From: Spirosoma terrae
GTDB lineage: Bacteria; Bacteroidota; Bacteroidia; Cytophagales; Spirosomataceae
Direction: 5' to 3'
DNA length: 64,000 nt
NCBI RefSeq assembly: GCF_010435915.1
Contig: NZ_JAAFZH010000011.1
Span: 62,001 to 126,000, forward strand
The translations under genes and the position numbers were made by a program. Within the stretch, counting starts at the first letter, position 1. The number at the start of each line of letters is the position of its first letter. The notes beneath the pieces are model-generated. The model saw nothing but the letters and a program-made list of their open reading frames with translations. It was not told the DNA's origin and searched no databases. Shown piece after piece: positions 17,740 through 26,162 of this stretch.

Positions 17740-20700
17740 ATGAGGAACTATTACGGTATTATTATTTGCGGAGTCTTGCTGGCTATGCTGCCAATAAGGC
17801 TGTGGGCTCAGGGCCAGCGTATAACAGGCAGAGTTACATCGGCGCAGGATGGGCTTCCGTTGCCTGGCGTAAACATTCAGGTTAAGGGAACAACAACGGG
17901 AGCCAGTACTGATGCCAATGGAAATTACAGCATCAATGCGCCGGGTGCTACGTCGGTTCTGGTGCTGACATCTATTGGTTTAGTCAATCAGGAAATAACC
18001 GTAGGCAACCGAACTGTCATCAACGTGCAGATGCAGGAAGCGCTCAATGAGCTGGCGCAGGTTGTTGTAACGGGCTACAATACCACGCAGCGGAAAGATA
18101 TTACGGGTTCTATTGCTTCTGTATCGCCCGATAAATTCAAAGATATTCCCGTTACCAGCTTCGATCAGGCTTTGCAGGGCCAGGCGGCTGGCGTACAGGT
18201 GCAGCAGTCGTCAGGTACGCCGGGTGGTGGTATGACAGTACGTATCCGGGGTAATACGTCTATTTCGGCCAGTAACCGACCCTTGTTTATTGTAGATGGC
18301 GTTCCTGTCGAAGATGGCGCGCTGACCGGCCGTGATTTTGGTGGGCAGCAGGATAATGCGTTCTCGCTGTTTAATGCCAATGACATTGAGTCGATCGAAG
18401 TGCTGAAAGACGCGTCGGCCAAGGCCATCTATGGATCGCGGGCGGCTAATGGTGTCGTACTGGTCACGACAAAACGAGGGAAATCTAATCAAAAAACCGG
18501 CTTTACTATTGATGTGCAGCGTGGCCTGACCGACGTAGTGCGTCGGCCTGATCTGCTCAATTCATCCGAATTGCTGGACTTGCAGCGCGAAGCCGTTACC
18601 AATGCCGGACTTGATCCCGATAAGCTTGGCCTGATTAAAGGCGTTACGGACGGAATCAATACCGACTGGATTGACGCCGTATTACGGAAAGGGGTCTATC
18701 AGCAATACCAACTGTCGACGCAGGGCGGTAATGATCGGACTCAGTTCTATCTGAGCGGCAGCTATCGCGATGAAGAGGGCGTACAGATCAATAACCGATT
18801 TACGCGGTACACTGGCCAGTTTAAGTTTGATCATAAAGCAACCGATCGACTTTCGTTTGGTATGAACCTGACGTTGTCGCGGTCGTTCAATAAACGGGTC
18901 AAAGGCGATAACTTTCTGGACGGCGTCTATTCAGGAGCCATAAAGAGTTTACCCTACTATTCGCCGTATAATGATCAGGGTAAGTTGACGGTTCCGAACG
19001 ATCCTGATTATCCGGGCTTCCCCAATTTTAACCCGTTGGCGCAGTCGTTGTTGCCACGTTTCAATACGTATGCCGTAAAGGCACTGGCGGGCGTCTACGC
19101 TGAATACGAAATTATTGATAATCTACGCTTTCGCTCTAAAGTCAGTGTTGATTACAACAACGTAACGGAAGATAATTTTGAACCTTCCACAACGGCCATT
19201 GGCGGTTTTTTAGCCAGCGTTGGCGGTCAGGGTTACGGTGATTTTAGTAATAATACGCTGGCTACGCTCATCAATACGAACACGTTACGGTACGATTTTC
19301 TATTAAACGAAAAGCACCGCTTCAATGCGATGGCGGGCTTTGAAGTCTTACAACGCACCGAACGCGGAGGTAACGTACAGGGACGTTTGTTTCCGAGTGA
19401 TGACTTTACATACATTACCTCGGCAGGTATTGTTGATCAGGGGACCTCAAACCTGACGAATAGTGGCCTGGTATCAACCTTTGGTGAAGTGCGTTACGAC
19501 TACGACCAAAAATACCTGGCTACCATTACGGCTCGCTATGATGGCTCGTCGCGGTTTGGGCAGGCTCGTCGTTTTGGCGCTTTTCCATCGGCATCATTAG
19601 CCTGGCGTATTTCCAGTGAAAAATTCATGGAAAAATACAGCCATTTCCTTAGCGATCTGAAGTTGCGGGCCAGCTTTGGCTTTACCGGAAACGAACGTAT
19701 TGGTGATTTTCAGTTTCTTGGTACATGGGCGTCTGTTACGTATAGTGGCGCAACGGGTGTTGGTCCGGCGGCTCTGGCCAACCCGGCTTTGCAATGGGAA
19801 CGCACCCGTGAGGCCAATGTTGGTCTGGACGCATCGTTCTTTAGTGGTCGATTGAACGTAACAATTGATGCGTACGACAACCTGACCGACCGGCTTCTTT
19901 TTGCTCAGCCCATTCCAGGAACATCGGGTTTTACGACCTTCCAGGGCAATATTGGTAAAGTCGGTAACCGGGGTGCGGAACTAACCATTAGTACTGTAAA
20001 CGTAGCGAAAGCGGTTCGCTGGACAACCGATCTGAACTTATCGCATAACGATAACAAAATTGTTGAACTGGCCAGCGATGTCCCCTTGTTTCGGGGCTAC
20101 ACGGGAAATGGTGTCGATAGAACAAATGTTCTGCTGCAGGGGCAACCACTCGGTACGTTCTGGGGGCTGAAATTTTTGGGTGTTGATCCGGCAACGGGCA
20201 ATGCCATCTATGACGATAAAAATGGCGATGGACGTATCACGCCAGCCGACGGTCAGGTTATTGGCAACGCACAGGCAAAACTATATGGCGGTTTAACGAA
20301 CCGCGTATCCTGGAAAGGGATCGATGTGAGTGCTTTTCTTCAGTTTTCGTACGGAAACAGTATTCTGAATTTCTCCGATGCAACCGCCTTGGTCAACACG
20401 GGAGCCGACATTCAGAATAATCAATCGCGGAAAGCATTAAAACGGTGGCAGAAAGAAGGAGATATTACGAGCGTTCCCAAATACGTTTATCAGGATACCT
20501 ACAATAACTTCCTGAGCAGCCGCTTTATAGAAGATGGTTCTTATCTGCGTCTGAAGAACGTATCGATTGGCTATAATTTCCCCAAGGCATGGATCAATAA
20601 ATACAAAGTTGGCAATGCCAGAGTATATGCGTCGGCAACGAATCTGCTGACCTGGACGCGTTATTCGGGAGCCGATCCGGAAGTGAGCACGCTGGATGGT

Positions 20701-20781
20701 TCAACCACCGCTCAAGGTATTGATTTCTTTACGTTCCCGCAGGTGAAAACGGTATTGGTTGGCCTTTCACTTAGTTTTTAA
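17740..20781 (+). CDS. SusC/RagA-family TonB-linked outer-membrane transporter (system 3)
   Basis: A 1013-residue SusC protein. The ATG at 17740 gives a signal peptide MRNYYGIIICGVLLAMLPIR ending at LWAQ; an in-frame start 57 bases earlier adds charged residues in front and is unlikely. Regulatory-like domain about 26-105 (TGRVTSAQDGLPLPGVNIQVKG), plug about 110-240 (VVTGYNTTQRKDITGSI, FIVDGVPVEDG, AANGVVLVTTKRG), then barrel. It leads a tight operon (gaps of 35, 30, 21 and 4 bases) with a SusD, two lipoproteins and a secreted M43 metalloprotease, which suggests that the imported material is peptide derived. Confidence 0.93.
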   Translation: MRNYYGIIICGVLLAMLPIRLWAQGQRITGRVTSAQDGLPLPGVNIQVKGTTTGASTDANGNYSINAPGATSVLVLTSIGLVNQEITVGNRTVINVQMQEALNELAQVVVTGYNTTQRKDITGSIASVSPDKFKDIPVTSFDQALQGQAAGVQVQQSSGTPGGGMTVRIRGNTSISASNRPLFIVDGVPVEDGALTGRDFGGQQDNAFSLFNANDIESIEVLKDASAKAIYGSRAANGVVLVTTKRGKSNQKTGFTIDVQRGLTDVVRRPDLLNSSELLDLQREAVTNAGLDPDKLGLIKGVTDGINTDWIDAVLRKGVYQQYQLSTQGGNDRTQFYLSGSYRDEEGVQINNRFTRYTGQFKFDHKATDRLSFGMNLTLSRSFNKRVKGDNFLDGVYSGAIKSLPYYSPYNDQGKLTVPNDPDYPGFPNFNPLAQSLLPRFNTYAVKALAGVYAEYEIIDNLRFRSKVSVDYNNVTEDNFEPSTTAIGGFLASVGGQGYGDFSNNTLATLINTNTLRYDFLLNEKHRFNAMAGFEVLQRTERGGNVQGRLFPSDDFTYITSAGIVDQGTSNLTNSGLVSTFGEVRYDYDQKYLATITARYDGSSRFGQARRFGAFPSASLAWRISSEKFMEKYSHFLSDLKLRASFGFTGNERIGDFQFLGTWASVTYSGATGVGPAALANPALQWERTREANVGLDASFFSGRLNVTIDAYDNLTDRLLFAQPIPGTSGFTTFQGNIGKVGNRGAELTISTVNVAKAVRWTTDLNLSHNDNKIVELASDVPLFRGYTGNGVDRTNVLLQGQPLGTFWGLKFLGVDPATGNAIYDDKNGDGRITPADGQVIGNAQAKLYGGLTNRVSWKGIDVSAFLQFSYGNSILNFSDATALVNTGADIQNNQSRKALKRWQKEGDITSVPKYVYQDTYNNFLSSRFIEDGSYLRLKNVSIGYNFPKAWINKYKVGNARVYASATNLLTWTRYSGADPEVSTLDGSTTAQGIDFFTFPQVKTVLVGLSLSF

Positions 20782-20816
20782 GCGCACTAACTCGACATTT
20801 AGCGTAACGGTTTGAT

Positions 20817-22208
20817 ATGATTCGCTTCCTACAATATAGCTTACTCAGTATAGTTTTTATGCTGGCTTCCTGCGAGCAAGTGCTGGAACCCAAGCCAGTA
20901 GCATTGCTGGCTGACGATTTAGTATTGAATGAACCTAATGATGTGCAGCCCGTTCGAATTGGGTTGTATAGCGCATTACGGAGCACAGCGGCCCCCAATA
21001 TGATTGCGGGCGATTTTACGGCCGACTACCTGGTCCATAATGGTACGTTTACCGATTTTCGAGAATTGGGGACGAAGCAGATTACGGCCGCAAACGGTGC
21101 CGTAAATTCCTTATGGGTAGGTTTGTACAGAGCTATTTATGTAGCGAATTTTATTCTGGAAAAACTCCCGCAGGTTAGTGGCGTTTCTGAAAATACGCGT
21201 AAGCAGGTAATCGCTGAAGCTCGTTTTATCCGAGGATGGGCAAATTTTATCGCTACCCAAACGTATGGTGACATACCTAAAGTCACTTCGACTGATCAGG
21301 CAACAAACCGGGCTATTGTTCGGACTCCTAAAGCTGATATTCTGGCCTCGGTACTAGCCGATTATCAGGCTGCACTGACCGATCTGCCATCAGTAGCATC
21401 TGGCTCAACAGACGTAACGACTAATGCTACGTATCTGAATAAAATTAGCTGTCAGGCTGCTATGGCCCGCTATAACCTATATATGAAAAATTGGGTTGAT
21501 GCTGAACGACTGGCCACCGTGGTTATTAGTTCGGGAGTTTATACGCTGCAAACCAATTATTCAGACGTAGTACTAAAAGATTTTACCGCCGAGTCAATCC
21601 TGGAAGTCGGTTACAATTTGACGGATGATCCCGGTACGTCTAATGACCCTGTAACTAACGGAGTGGGGTTGAATAACCTGTTTGTCAGCCGCCGGGAAGT
21701 GATTCCGTCCAATCAGGTAGTGGCTGCTCTTACGTCGGCTGAGTCAGGTACACGTAGTGCTACGATTGGATTTAATGTGCAAAATCTGCGCGGTTCCGAT
21801 AACGGCTGGACGGTTCTTAAATATGGGACGGCTTCGGAAGATAACAATAATATTGTGTTGATGCGATTGGCCGAAATGTATCTGATACGGGCCGAGGCCC
21901 GTGCCCAGCAGGGAAAACTGACCGGAACCAGTGGCGCTATCGCTGACCTGAACGTATTGCGGACACGCGCCAAAGCCCCCGCTGTGTCAGTAACGGCTCA
22001 GGCTGATGTACTGCTGGCTGTGGAACGGGAGCGGGTCTACGAATTGGCTTTTGAGGGGCAGCGGTGGTACGATCTGGTCCGTACGGGCCGGGCACAGGCC
22101 GTTATGTCAGCCTATACGCCCAACTGGAATGTTCGATATGAACGCTGGCCTATTCCGCAACGGGAGATCCAGCAAAATCCTAATCTTACTCAGAATCCTG
22201 GTTATTAG
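20817..22208 (+). CDS. SusD/RagB-family outer-membrane lipoprotein (system 3)
   Basis: A 463-residue lipoprotein with lipobox FMLASC (Cys19). Canonical RagB/SusD features are visible: the helical segment NFILEKLPQVSGVSENTRKQ followed by AEARFIRGWANFIATQTYGDIPKV, the LMRLAEMYLIRAEARAQQG segment, and the C-terminal ERVYELAFEGQRWYDLVRTG and WPIPQREIQQNPNLTQNPGY. It serves as the surface ligand-binding lid for the SusC encoded 35 bases upstream. Second gene of the protease-containing operon. Confidence 0.93.
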   Translation: MIRFLQYSLLSIVFMLASCEQVLEPKPVALLADDLVLNEPNDVQPVRIGLYSALRSTAAPNMIAGDFTADYLVHNGTFTDFRELGTKQITAANGAVNSLWVGLYRAIYVANFILEKLPQVSGVSENTRKQVIAEARFIRGWANFIATQTYGDIPKVTSTDQATNRAIVRTPKADILASVLADYQAALTDLPSVASGSTDVTTNATYLNKISCQAAMARYNLYMKNWVDAERLATVVISSGVYTLQTNYSDVVLKDFTAESILEVGYNLTDDPGTSNDPVTNGVGLNNLFVSRREVIPSNQVVAALTSAESGTRSATIGFNVQNLRGSDNGWTVLKYGTASEDNNNIVLMRLAEMYLIRAEARAQQGKLTGTSGAIADLNVLRTRAKAPAVSVTAQADVLLAVERERVYELAFEGQRWYDLVRTGRAQAVMSAYTPNWNVRYERWPIPQREIQQNPNLTQNPGY

Positions 22209-22238
22209 TCGTTTATCGATTTAGTGGAAACCCACAAT

Positions 22239-23120
22239 ATGAAAAAGAATCAAACTACCTATCAAAGCGCCGATTGGCCAGACCAGAAACAGCCGATCCG
22301 TCGTTGGCTGCTGACACTGGTGACGGTGCTGGCCGTTGGATTGATAGCCGGAGCCTGTCTGGAAGAAGATGTTGATCGAACCTTTCAGGGGCCGTATTTT
22401 GTCCGGTTTACTGACTCGTCGCTGGCTTACAAAGAAAGCTATTCAAAACCTATTGCTATTCGAGTCCATAATGCCGGCCCCATTCTGAACCAGCCGATTA
22501 CTATAAAATATACTGTCAGCGGAACCGCCCGAGAAGGTAAAGATTATACAATCGTAGGAACAAAGGGAACGGTGGTCATTCCGGCTAACAAGAGTTTCGG
22601 GGAGATTTCGGTGAAGCTGATCAATAATGCCAACAACATTCTGGAGTCGCAGTCGCTAACCTTCAACCTGACTAGCGTAGAGCCCACTTCCTTGCAGGTT
22701 GGCTTCGGTACGGGTGAAGTGCCAATCGGGAAGGCATTTACGCTGACCATTCAGGACGATTGTCTGTTTGGCGGCTTATATACGGGAAGTCTGACGGTTA
22801 ATCAGCAAACGGCTACTATATCCGACGTAGCAATAACCAGTACCGACTGCAAAAATTATTTATTGAGCAACTGGAACACGGGTTTACTTACGTTCAATGC
22901 CATTAAGGCCCCGTTAACGTTTATTGATAATGGGGATAATTCGCTGACTATACCCGCTCAGGCGAGTACCAATCTGGGATCAACCGATACGTTGAGTGGG
23001 ACAGGAGCCTGGAATCCACGCGACCGAAAAATCACGCTGAACCTACGAATAAAAGTAGCATTAACGAATCCGGCTCGTGATACAACTTTTGCGTTCACTC
23101 AAACTTATACGCCCCAATAA
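22239..23120 (+). CDS. lipoprotein with Calx-beta-like domain, SusCD system 3
   Basis: A 293-residue protein. A cytoplasmic stretch precedes the signal helix RRWLLTLVTVLAVGLIAGAC, with the lipidation Cys near residue 44, an unusually long N-region. Residues about 60-180 resemble a Calx-beta domain: pairs of beta strands with ITIKYTVSGTAREGKDYTIVG and GEISVKLINNANNILESQSLTFNL. The rest is beta-rich without a known family. A GTG at 22224 could be used but the ATG at 22239 is more likely. It starts 30 bases after susD and is probably a surface lipoprotein helping capture ligand; this is inference from position. Confidence 0.7.
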   Translation: MKKNQTTYQSADWPDQKQPIRRWLLTLVTVLAVGLIAGACLEEDVDRTFQGPYFVRFTDSSLAYKESYSKPIAIRVHNAGPILNQPITIKYTVSGTAREGKDYTIVGTKGTVVIPANKSFGEISVKLINNANNILESQSLTFNLTSVEPTSLQVGFGTGEVPIGKAFTLTIQDDCLFGGLYTGSLTVNQQTATISDVAITSTDCKNYLLSNWNTGLLTFNAIKAPLTFIDNGDNSLTIPAQASTNLGSTDTLSGTGAWNPRDRKITLNLRIKVALTNPARDTTFAFTQTYTPQ

Positions 23121-23141
23121 GGCTTTGATTTAGATAGTTTC

Positions 23142-23633
23142 ATGCGACAACTTATACGTTTACTGCTGATTCCTGGAGCGATTGGGTGGCTGCTGGGTGG
23201 GTGTTCTGAAAAAATCGAACCGAAACCAACAACCTACAGCCAGTTGCTGACCGGAACGACCAAGAAAACATGGCGGGCAGTGTCTTTTCAAGTCATTGAT
23301 GACGGTGACGCTTCGCCGGTGACTCCTATTTCGCAGAGTGGTGTAGATCGATGCATTTACGACGATTATGTGACTTTCTATGCTGATTCTGAACATAAGC
23401 TGGAGGCTAGCGAAGGGCCATCCAAATGCACTAGTAACGCTCCCGATATTTATTTAACTGATAGCTGGGACCTTGTTAATGCAACCGCTTCGCTGACGTT
23501 TTATATACCCGTACTGGATGGTAAATACGTAACGACGCTTAAAACCCTGACGGCTAATTCATTTACGGTAGAGTTGTATTTTCAGGATATAAACGCCAGT
23601 TACCGGTTCACGTTTAACCCTGTTTCTCAATAG
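23142..23633 (+). CDS. small lipoprotein of SusCD system 3, unknown function
   Basis: A 163-residue lipoprotein (lipobox WLLGGC, Cys21). The mature part has an alternating strand pattern (KKTWRAVSFQVID, YVTFYADSEHKLEA, ASLTFYIPVLDGKYVTTLKTL, SFTVELYFQD) compatible with a lipocalin-like or small beta-barrel fold, with two Cys pairs (DRCIY, SKCTS) that may form a disulphide outside the cell. It lies 21 bases after the Calx-beta lipoprotein gene and 4 bases before the protease gene, so it is co-transcribed. It could be a surface binding protein or a protease inhibitor or chaperone; none of these is shown. Confidence 0.65.
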   Translation: MRQLIRLLLIPGAIGWLLGGCSEKIEPKPTTYSQLLTGTTKKTWRAVSFQVIDDGDASPVTPISQSGVDRCIYDDYVTFYADSEHKLEASEGPSKCTSNAPDIYLTDSWDLVNATASLTFYIPVLDGKYVTTLKTLTANSFTVELYFQDINASYRFTFNPVSQ

Positions 23634-23637
23634 GCGT

Positions 23638-26007
23638 ATGGTACGATCATTAATTTGCCTGTCATTTCTTGTACTTTTTATACAGACCCTACGAGCACAA
23701 GCGCCAGTAAAAGGCCAGTGTGCTACGATGGAGATGGATAGCGCACTCCGGGCAAGGTTTCCGCAGTTGGGAACACTCAACGATTTTGAACGGGACCTTC
23801 AACTAAAAATGGTTGAAATAAAAAAGCGGATGGCTGCCAGTCGGCAAACGGCAACCGTAGTGACTATACCGGTTGTGGTCCATGTGGTTCACAATGGTGA
23901 GTCGGTTGGCACCGGACGTAACATAAGTGCTGCTCAGGTTAAGGCTCAGCTCGAAACGCTGAATGACGATTTTCGCCGGAAAGTAAATACGCCGGGCTAT
24001 AACAACAATCCAGTCGGCGCTGATATTGAAATCGAATTCTGTTCGGCTATCCTGGACCCACAAGGCCGTACTATGGCGGAGCCTGGCATCGACCGGTACA
24101 ATGGTAACCGCACCGATTGGAGCCGCGATAATATTGAAGGTGTCCTGAAACCAAGTACGTACTGGAATCCCGATAAATATTACAACATCTGGGTGGTCGA
24201 CTTAAACGAGCCCGTTCCGGGTGGAGGAAGCGTACTGGGTTATGCGCAGTTCCCCAGCCAATCGAATCTGCCGGGGATTCCGACCAGTAGCCCGGCCAGT
24301 ACAGATGGTGTTGTGATCGATTATCGGTCGTTTGGCAATGCCAGCAAGGGTACCTTCCCAACCATGCGGCCCACCTACAATCTGGGTCGTACGTTGACGC
24401 ACGAAACTGGGCACTGGCTGGGTTTACGGCATATCTGGGGAGATGCCAACTGTGGCGACGATTTTTGTGCCGATACGCCACCCCAGGCATCCGAAAGCCG
24501 TGGGTGCCCAACCGGACGGGTTAGTTGCGGAGGAGCCAATATGGTACAGAACTATATGGATTACTCCGACGATGCCTGTATGAATATTTTTACGCTTGGT
24601 CAGAAGGCACGGATTCGGGCGGTTATGGAAATTAGCCCAAGACGTAGCACGCTGATTAGTTCGAACGTTTGTGGAACGCAGGTAGCTACTCGTCCTACAT
24701 CCAATTTTCAGGCTAATACGCGTCGGGTGCTGTTAGGCGGTCAGGTTCGTTTTAACGACTTGTCAGCTAATTTCCCTACCCGCTGGGAGTGGACTTTTGA
24801 AGGTGGTACCCCCGCTACGTCTACTGAACAAAATCCGACTGTTATGTATAACCAACCCGGTAAGTTTAAAGTAACGCTCGTTACGTCGAACGCCGTTGGC
24901 CAGTCCGACCCGCTGGAACGTACTGAATATGTGGAAGTGCTGAATCAGGGTCTTTGCGCGGAAGTGACCAACTTTAGTGGTACACAAACCGTGATCCGAG
25001 AACCAGGAGGCACTGGCTATCTGGCCGGTCAGAACAGCAAGCGAACACAGGCCGTATCGGAGTTTTTCGACAATTCGTTGGGGTATACCAATCTGGCTGG
25101 CGCAACCCTGAAATTTGGCGTGGCCAAAGCCGCTCAGGGTACCGGCACTGAATCGGTTGTGACCGTAACGGTCTGGAACGGCCGCGGTTTTCAGAACGGT
25201 CCGGGTGCTATTCTGGGACAGAAGGATGTACCACTACGGGTTATTCTTCAGGATGTAGCCAACAATCGACCAACGTCTGTTACGTTCGATAAGAACGTAC
25301 CGTTATTTGGTTTGCCTTATCATATCGGTATTACGTTACCGTATGCTTCGGGTGATACCGTAGCACTCGTTACGTCGAGCAATGGTGAATCGTTGTTTGC
25401 GACGGCCTGGCGGCAAAATCGGCAGGGCGACTGGCTTCGGTATGCCGATAGCTTAGGTATAAACGTATCGCACGATATTATCGGACGAATTGGTATGAAG
25501 CCATCGGTGCAGGTTCAGGCGTCTTCGTTATTTATTGACGCTGGGCAGGCCGTTACGTTAAACGCAACAGGAGCCAGTGTATTCAACTGGGCAGGTACGG
25601 GGCTGAACGCTACGTTAGGACCACAGGTTATCGCCAGTCCTACCCAAACTACTTCCTATACGGTGTCGGGCTCGGGCGTTGATCTGTGTACGGCCAATGC
25701 GGTTATACAGGTATATGTACGAGGAGGAACGGTAACGGCTAATGAGCCATTGGCCGATCTGGCTTTGGCCGTAACACCTAATCCAAGTGACGGGCAAATG
25801 AAGGTATCGTTCAGCAGTCAATTACGGGGGGCGTTAACGCTGGCCGTTCGGAATCTAAACGGCGTAGAGATTGTCCGGCAGAATCACCAGAAATCGACCG
25901 AAACCTTTGAGCAAACGCTGAATCTGCAATCCAGTGCGAGCGGAATCTATTTTGTCGAAATCAGGATAGGCGATCAGGTATTCAGGAAACGGGTCGTTAA
26001 GAATTAG
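23638..26007 (+). CDS. secreted M43-family zinc metalloprotease with PKD and T9SS sorting domain
   Basis: A 789-residue exported protease. Signal peptide 1-21; catalytic domain with zinc motif HETGHWLGLRH (His255, Glu256, His259, His265) and Met307 in NYMDYSDD as the Met-turn, the pappalysin/M43 pattern. Conserved cysteines flank the site. A PKD domain covers about 350-435 (NFQANTRRVLLGGQVRF to YVEV), followed by a beta-rich region and an Ig-like stretch. The last 75 or so residues (NPSDGQMKVSF ... SGIYFVEIRIGDQVFRKRVVKN) are a type A sorting domain for type IX secretion. It starts 4 bases after the lipoprotein gene, as the last gene of the SusCD operon, so it probably degrades protein outside the cell to feed that importer. 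Confidence 0.92.
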   Translation: MVRSLICLSFLVLFIQTLRAQAPVKGQCATMEMDSALRARFPQLGTLNDFERDLQLKMVEIKKRMAASRQTATVVTIPVVVHVVHNGESVGTGRNISAAQVKAQLETLNDDFRRKVNTPGYNNNPVGADIEIEFCSAILDPQGRTMAEPGIDRYNGNRTDWSRDNIEGVLKPSTYWNPDKYYNIWVVDLNEPVPGGGSVLGYAQFPSQSNLPGIPTSSPASTDGVVIDYRSFGNASKGTFPTMRPTYNLGRTLTHETGHWLGLRHIWGDANCGDDFCADTPPQASESRGCPTGRVSCGGANMVQNYMDYSDDACMNIFTLGQKARIRAVMEISPRRSTLISSNVCGTQVATRPTSNFQANTRRVLLGGQVRFNDLSANFPTRWEWTFEGGTPATSTEQNPTVMYNQPGKFKVTLVTSNAVGQSDPLERTEYVEVLNQGLCAEVTNFSGTQTVIREPGGTGYLAGQNSKRTQAVSEFFDNSLGYTNLAGATLKFGVAKAAQGTGTESVVTVTVWNGRGFQNGPGAILGQKDVPLRVILQDVANNRPTSVTFDKNVPLFGLPYHIGITLPYASGDTVALVTSSNGESLFATAWRQNRQGDWLRYADSLGINVSHDIIGRIGMKPSVQVQASSLFIDAGQAVTLNATGASVFNWAGTGLNATLGPQVIASPTQTTSYTVSGSGVDLCTANAVIQVYVRGGTVTANEPLADLALAVTPNPSDGQMKVSFSSQLRGALTLAVRNLNGVEIVRQNHQKSTETFEQTLNLQSSASGIYFVEIRIGDQVFRKRVVKN

Positions 26008-26015
26008 CATGAAAG

Positions 26016-26102
26016 CTGTTTAAACTTTTGTTTTACTAGCGTTTTTGTCATTCCGCCTTCGGCGGAATGACAAAAACGCTAGTAAAACAAAAGTTTAAAC
26101 AG
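26016..26102. repeat. 42-bp perfect inverted repeat between convergent operons
   Basis: Two perfectly complementary 42-base arms (26016-26057 and 26061-26102) enclose a 3-base loop TTC. The central part reads TTCCGCC-TTC-GGCGGAA. It lies directly after the protease stop, in addition to a separate ordinary bidirectional terminator (26116-26136). The length and perfection exceed what termination needs, so it looks like a palindromic repeat element (REP/MITE type). Whether further copies exist elsewhere cannot be seen here. Confidence 0.9.
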
Positions 26103-26108
26103 GCTAAT

Positions 26109-26143
26109 AAAAAAAGCGAATCAATCATTGATTCGCCTTTTTT
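26109..26143. terminator. bidirectional rho-independent terminator
   Basis: A 9-bp stem, GCGAATCAA with TTGATTCGC, and a TCA loop (26116-26136), flanked by an A-run on the left and a T-run on the right. It serves both the protease operon (+) and the SusD gene of system 4 (-), whose stop is at 26163. Confidence 0.85.
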
Positions 26144-26162
26144 ATTGTTGAACTACTTGCGA

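Noticed and set aside
24071..24511. 146-codon minus-strand frame
   Set aside because: Antisense to the M43 protease catalytic domain, which is clearly the real gene.
26016..26102. Simple rho-independent terminator
   Set aside because: The stem is far longer than needed, lacks an adjacent T-tract, and a proper terminator already exists at 26116-26136.
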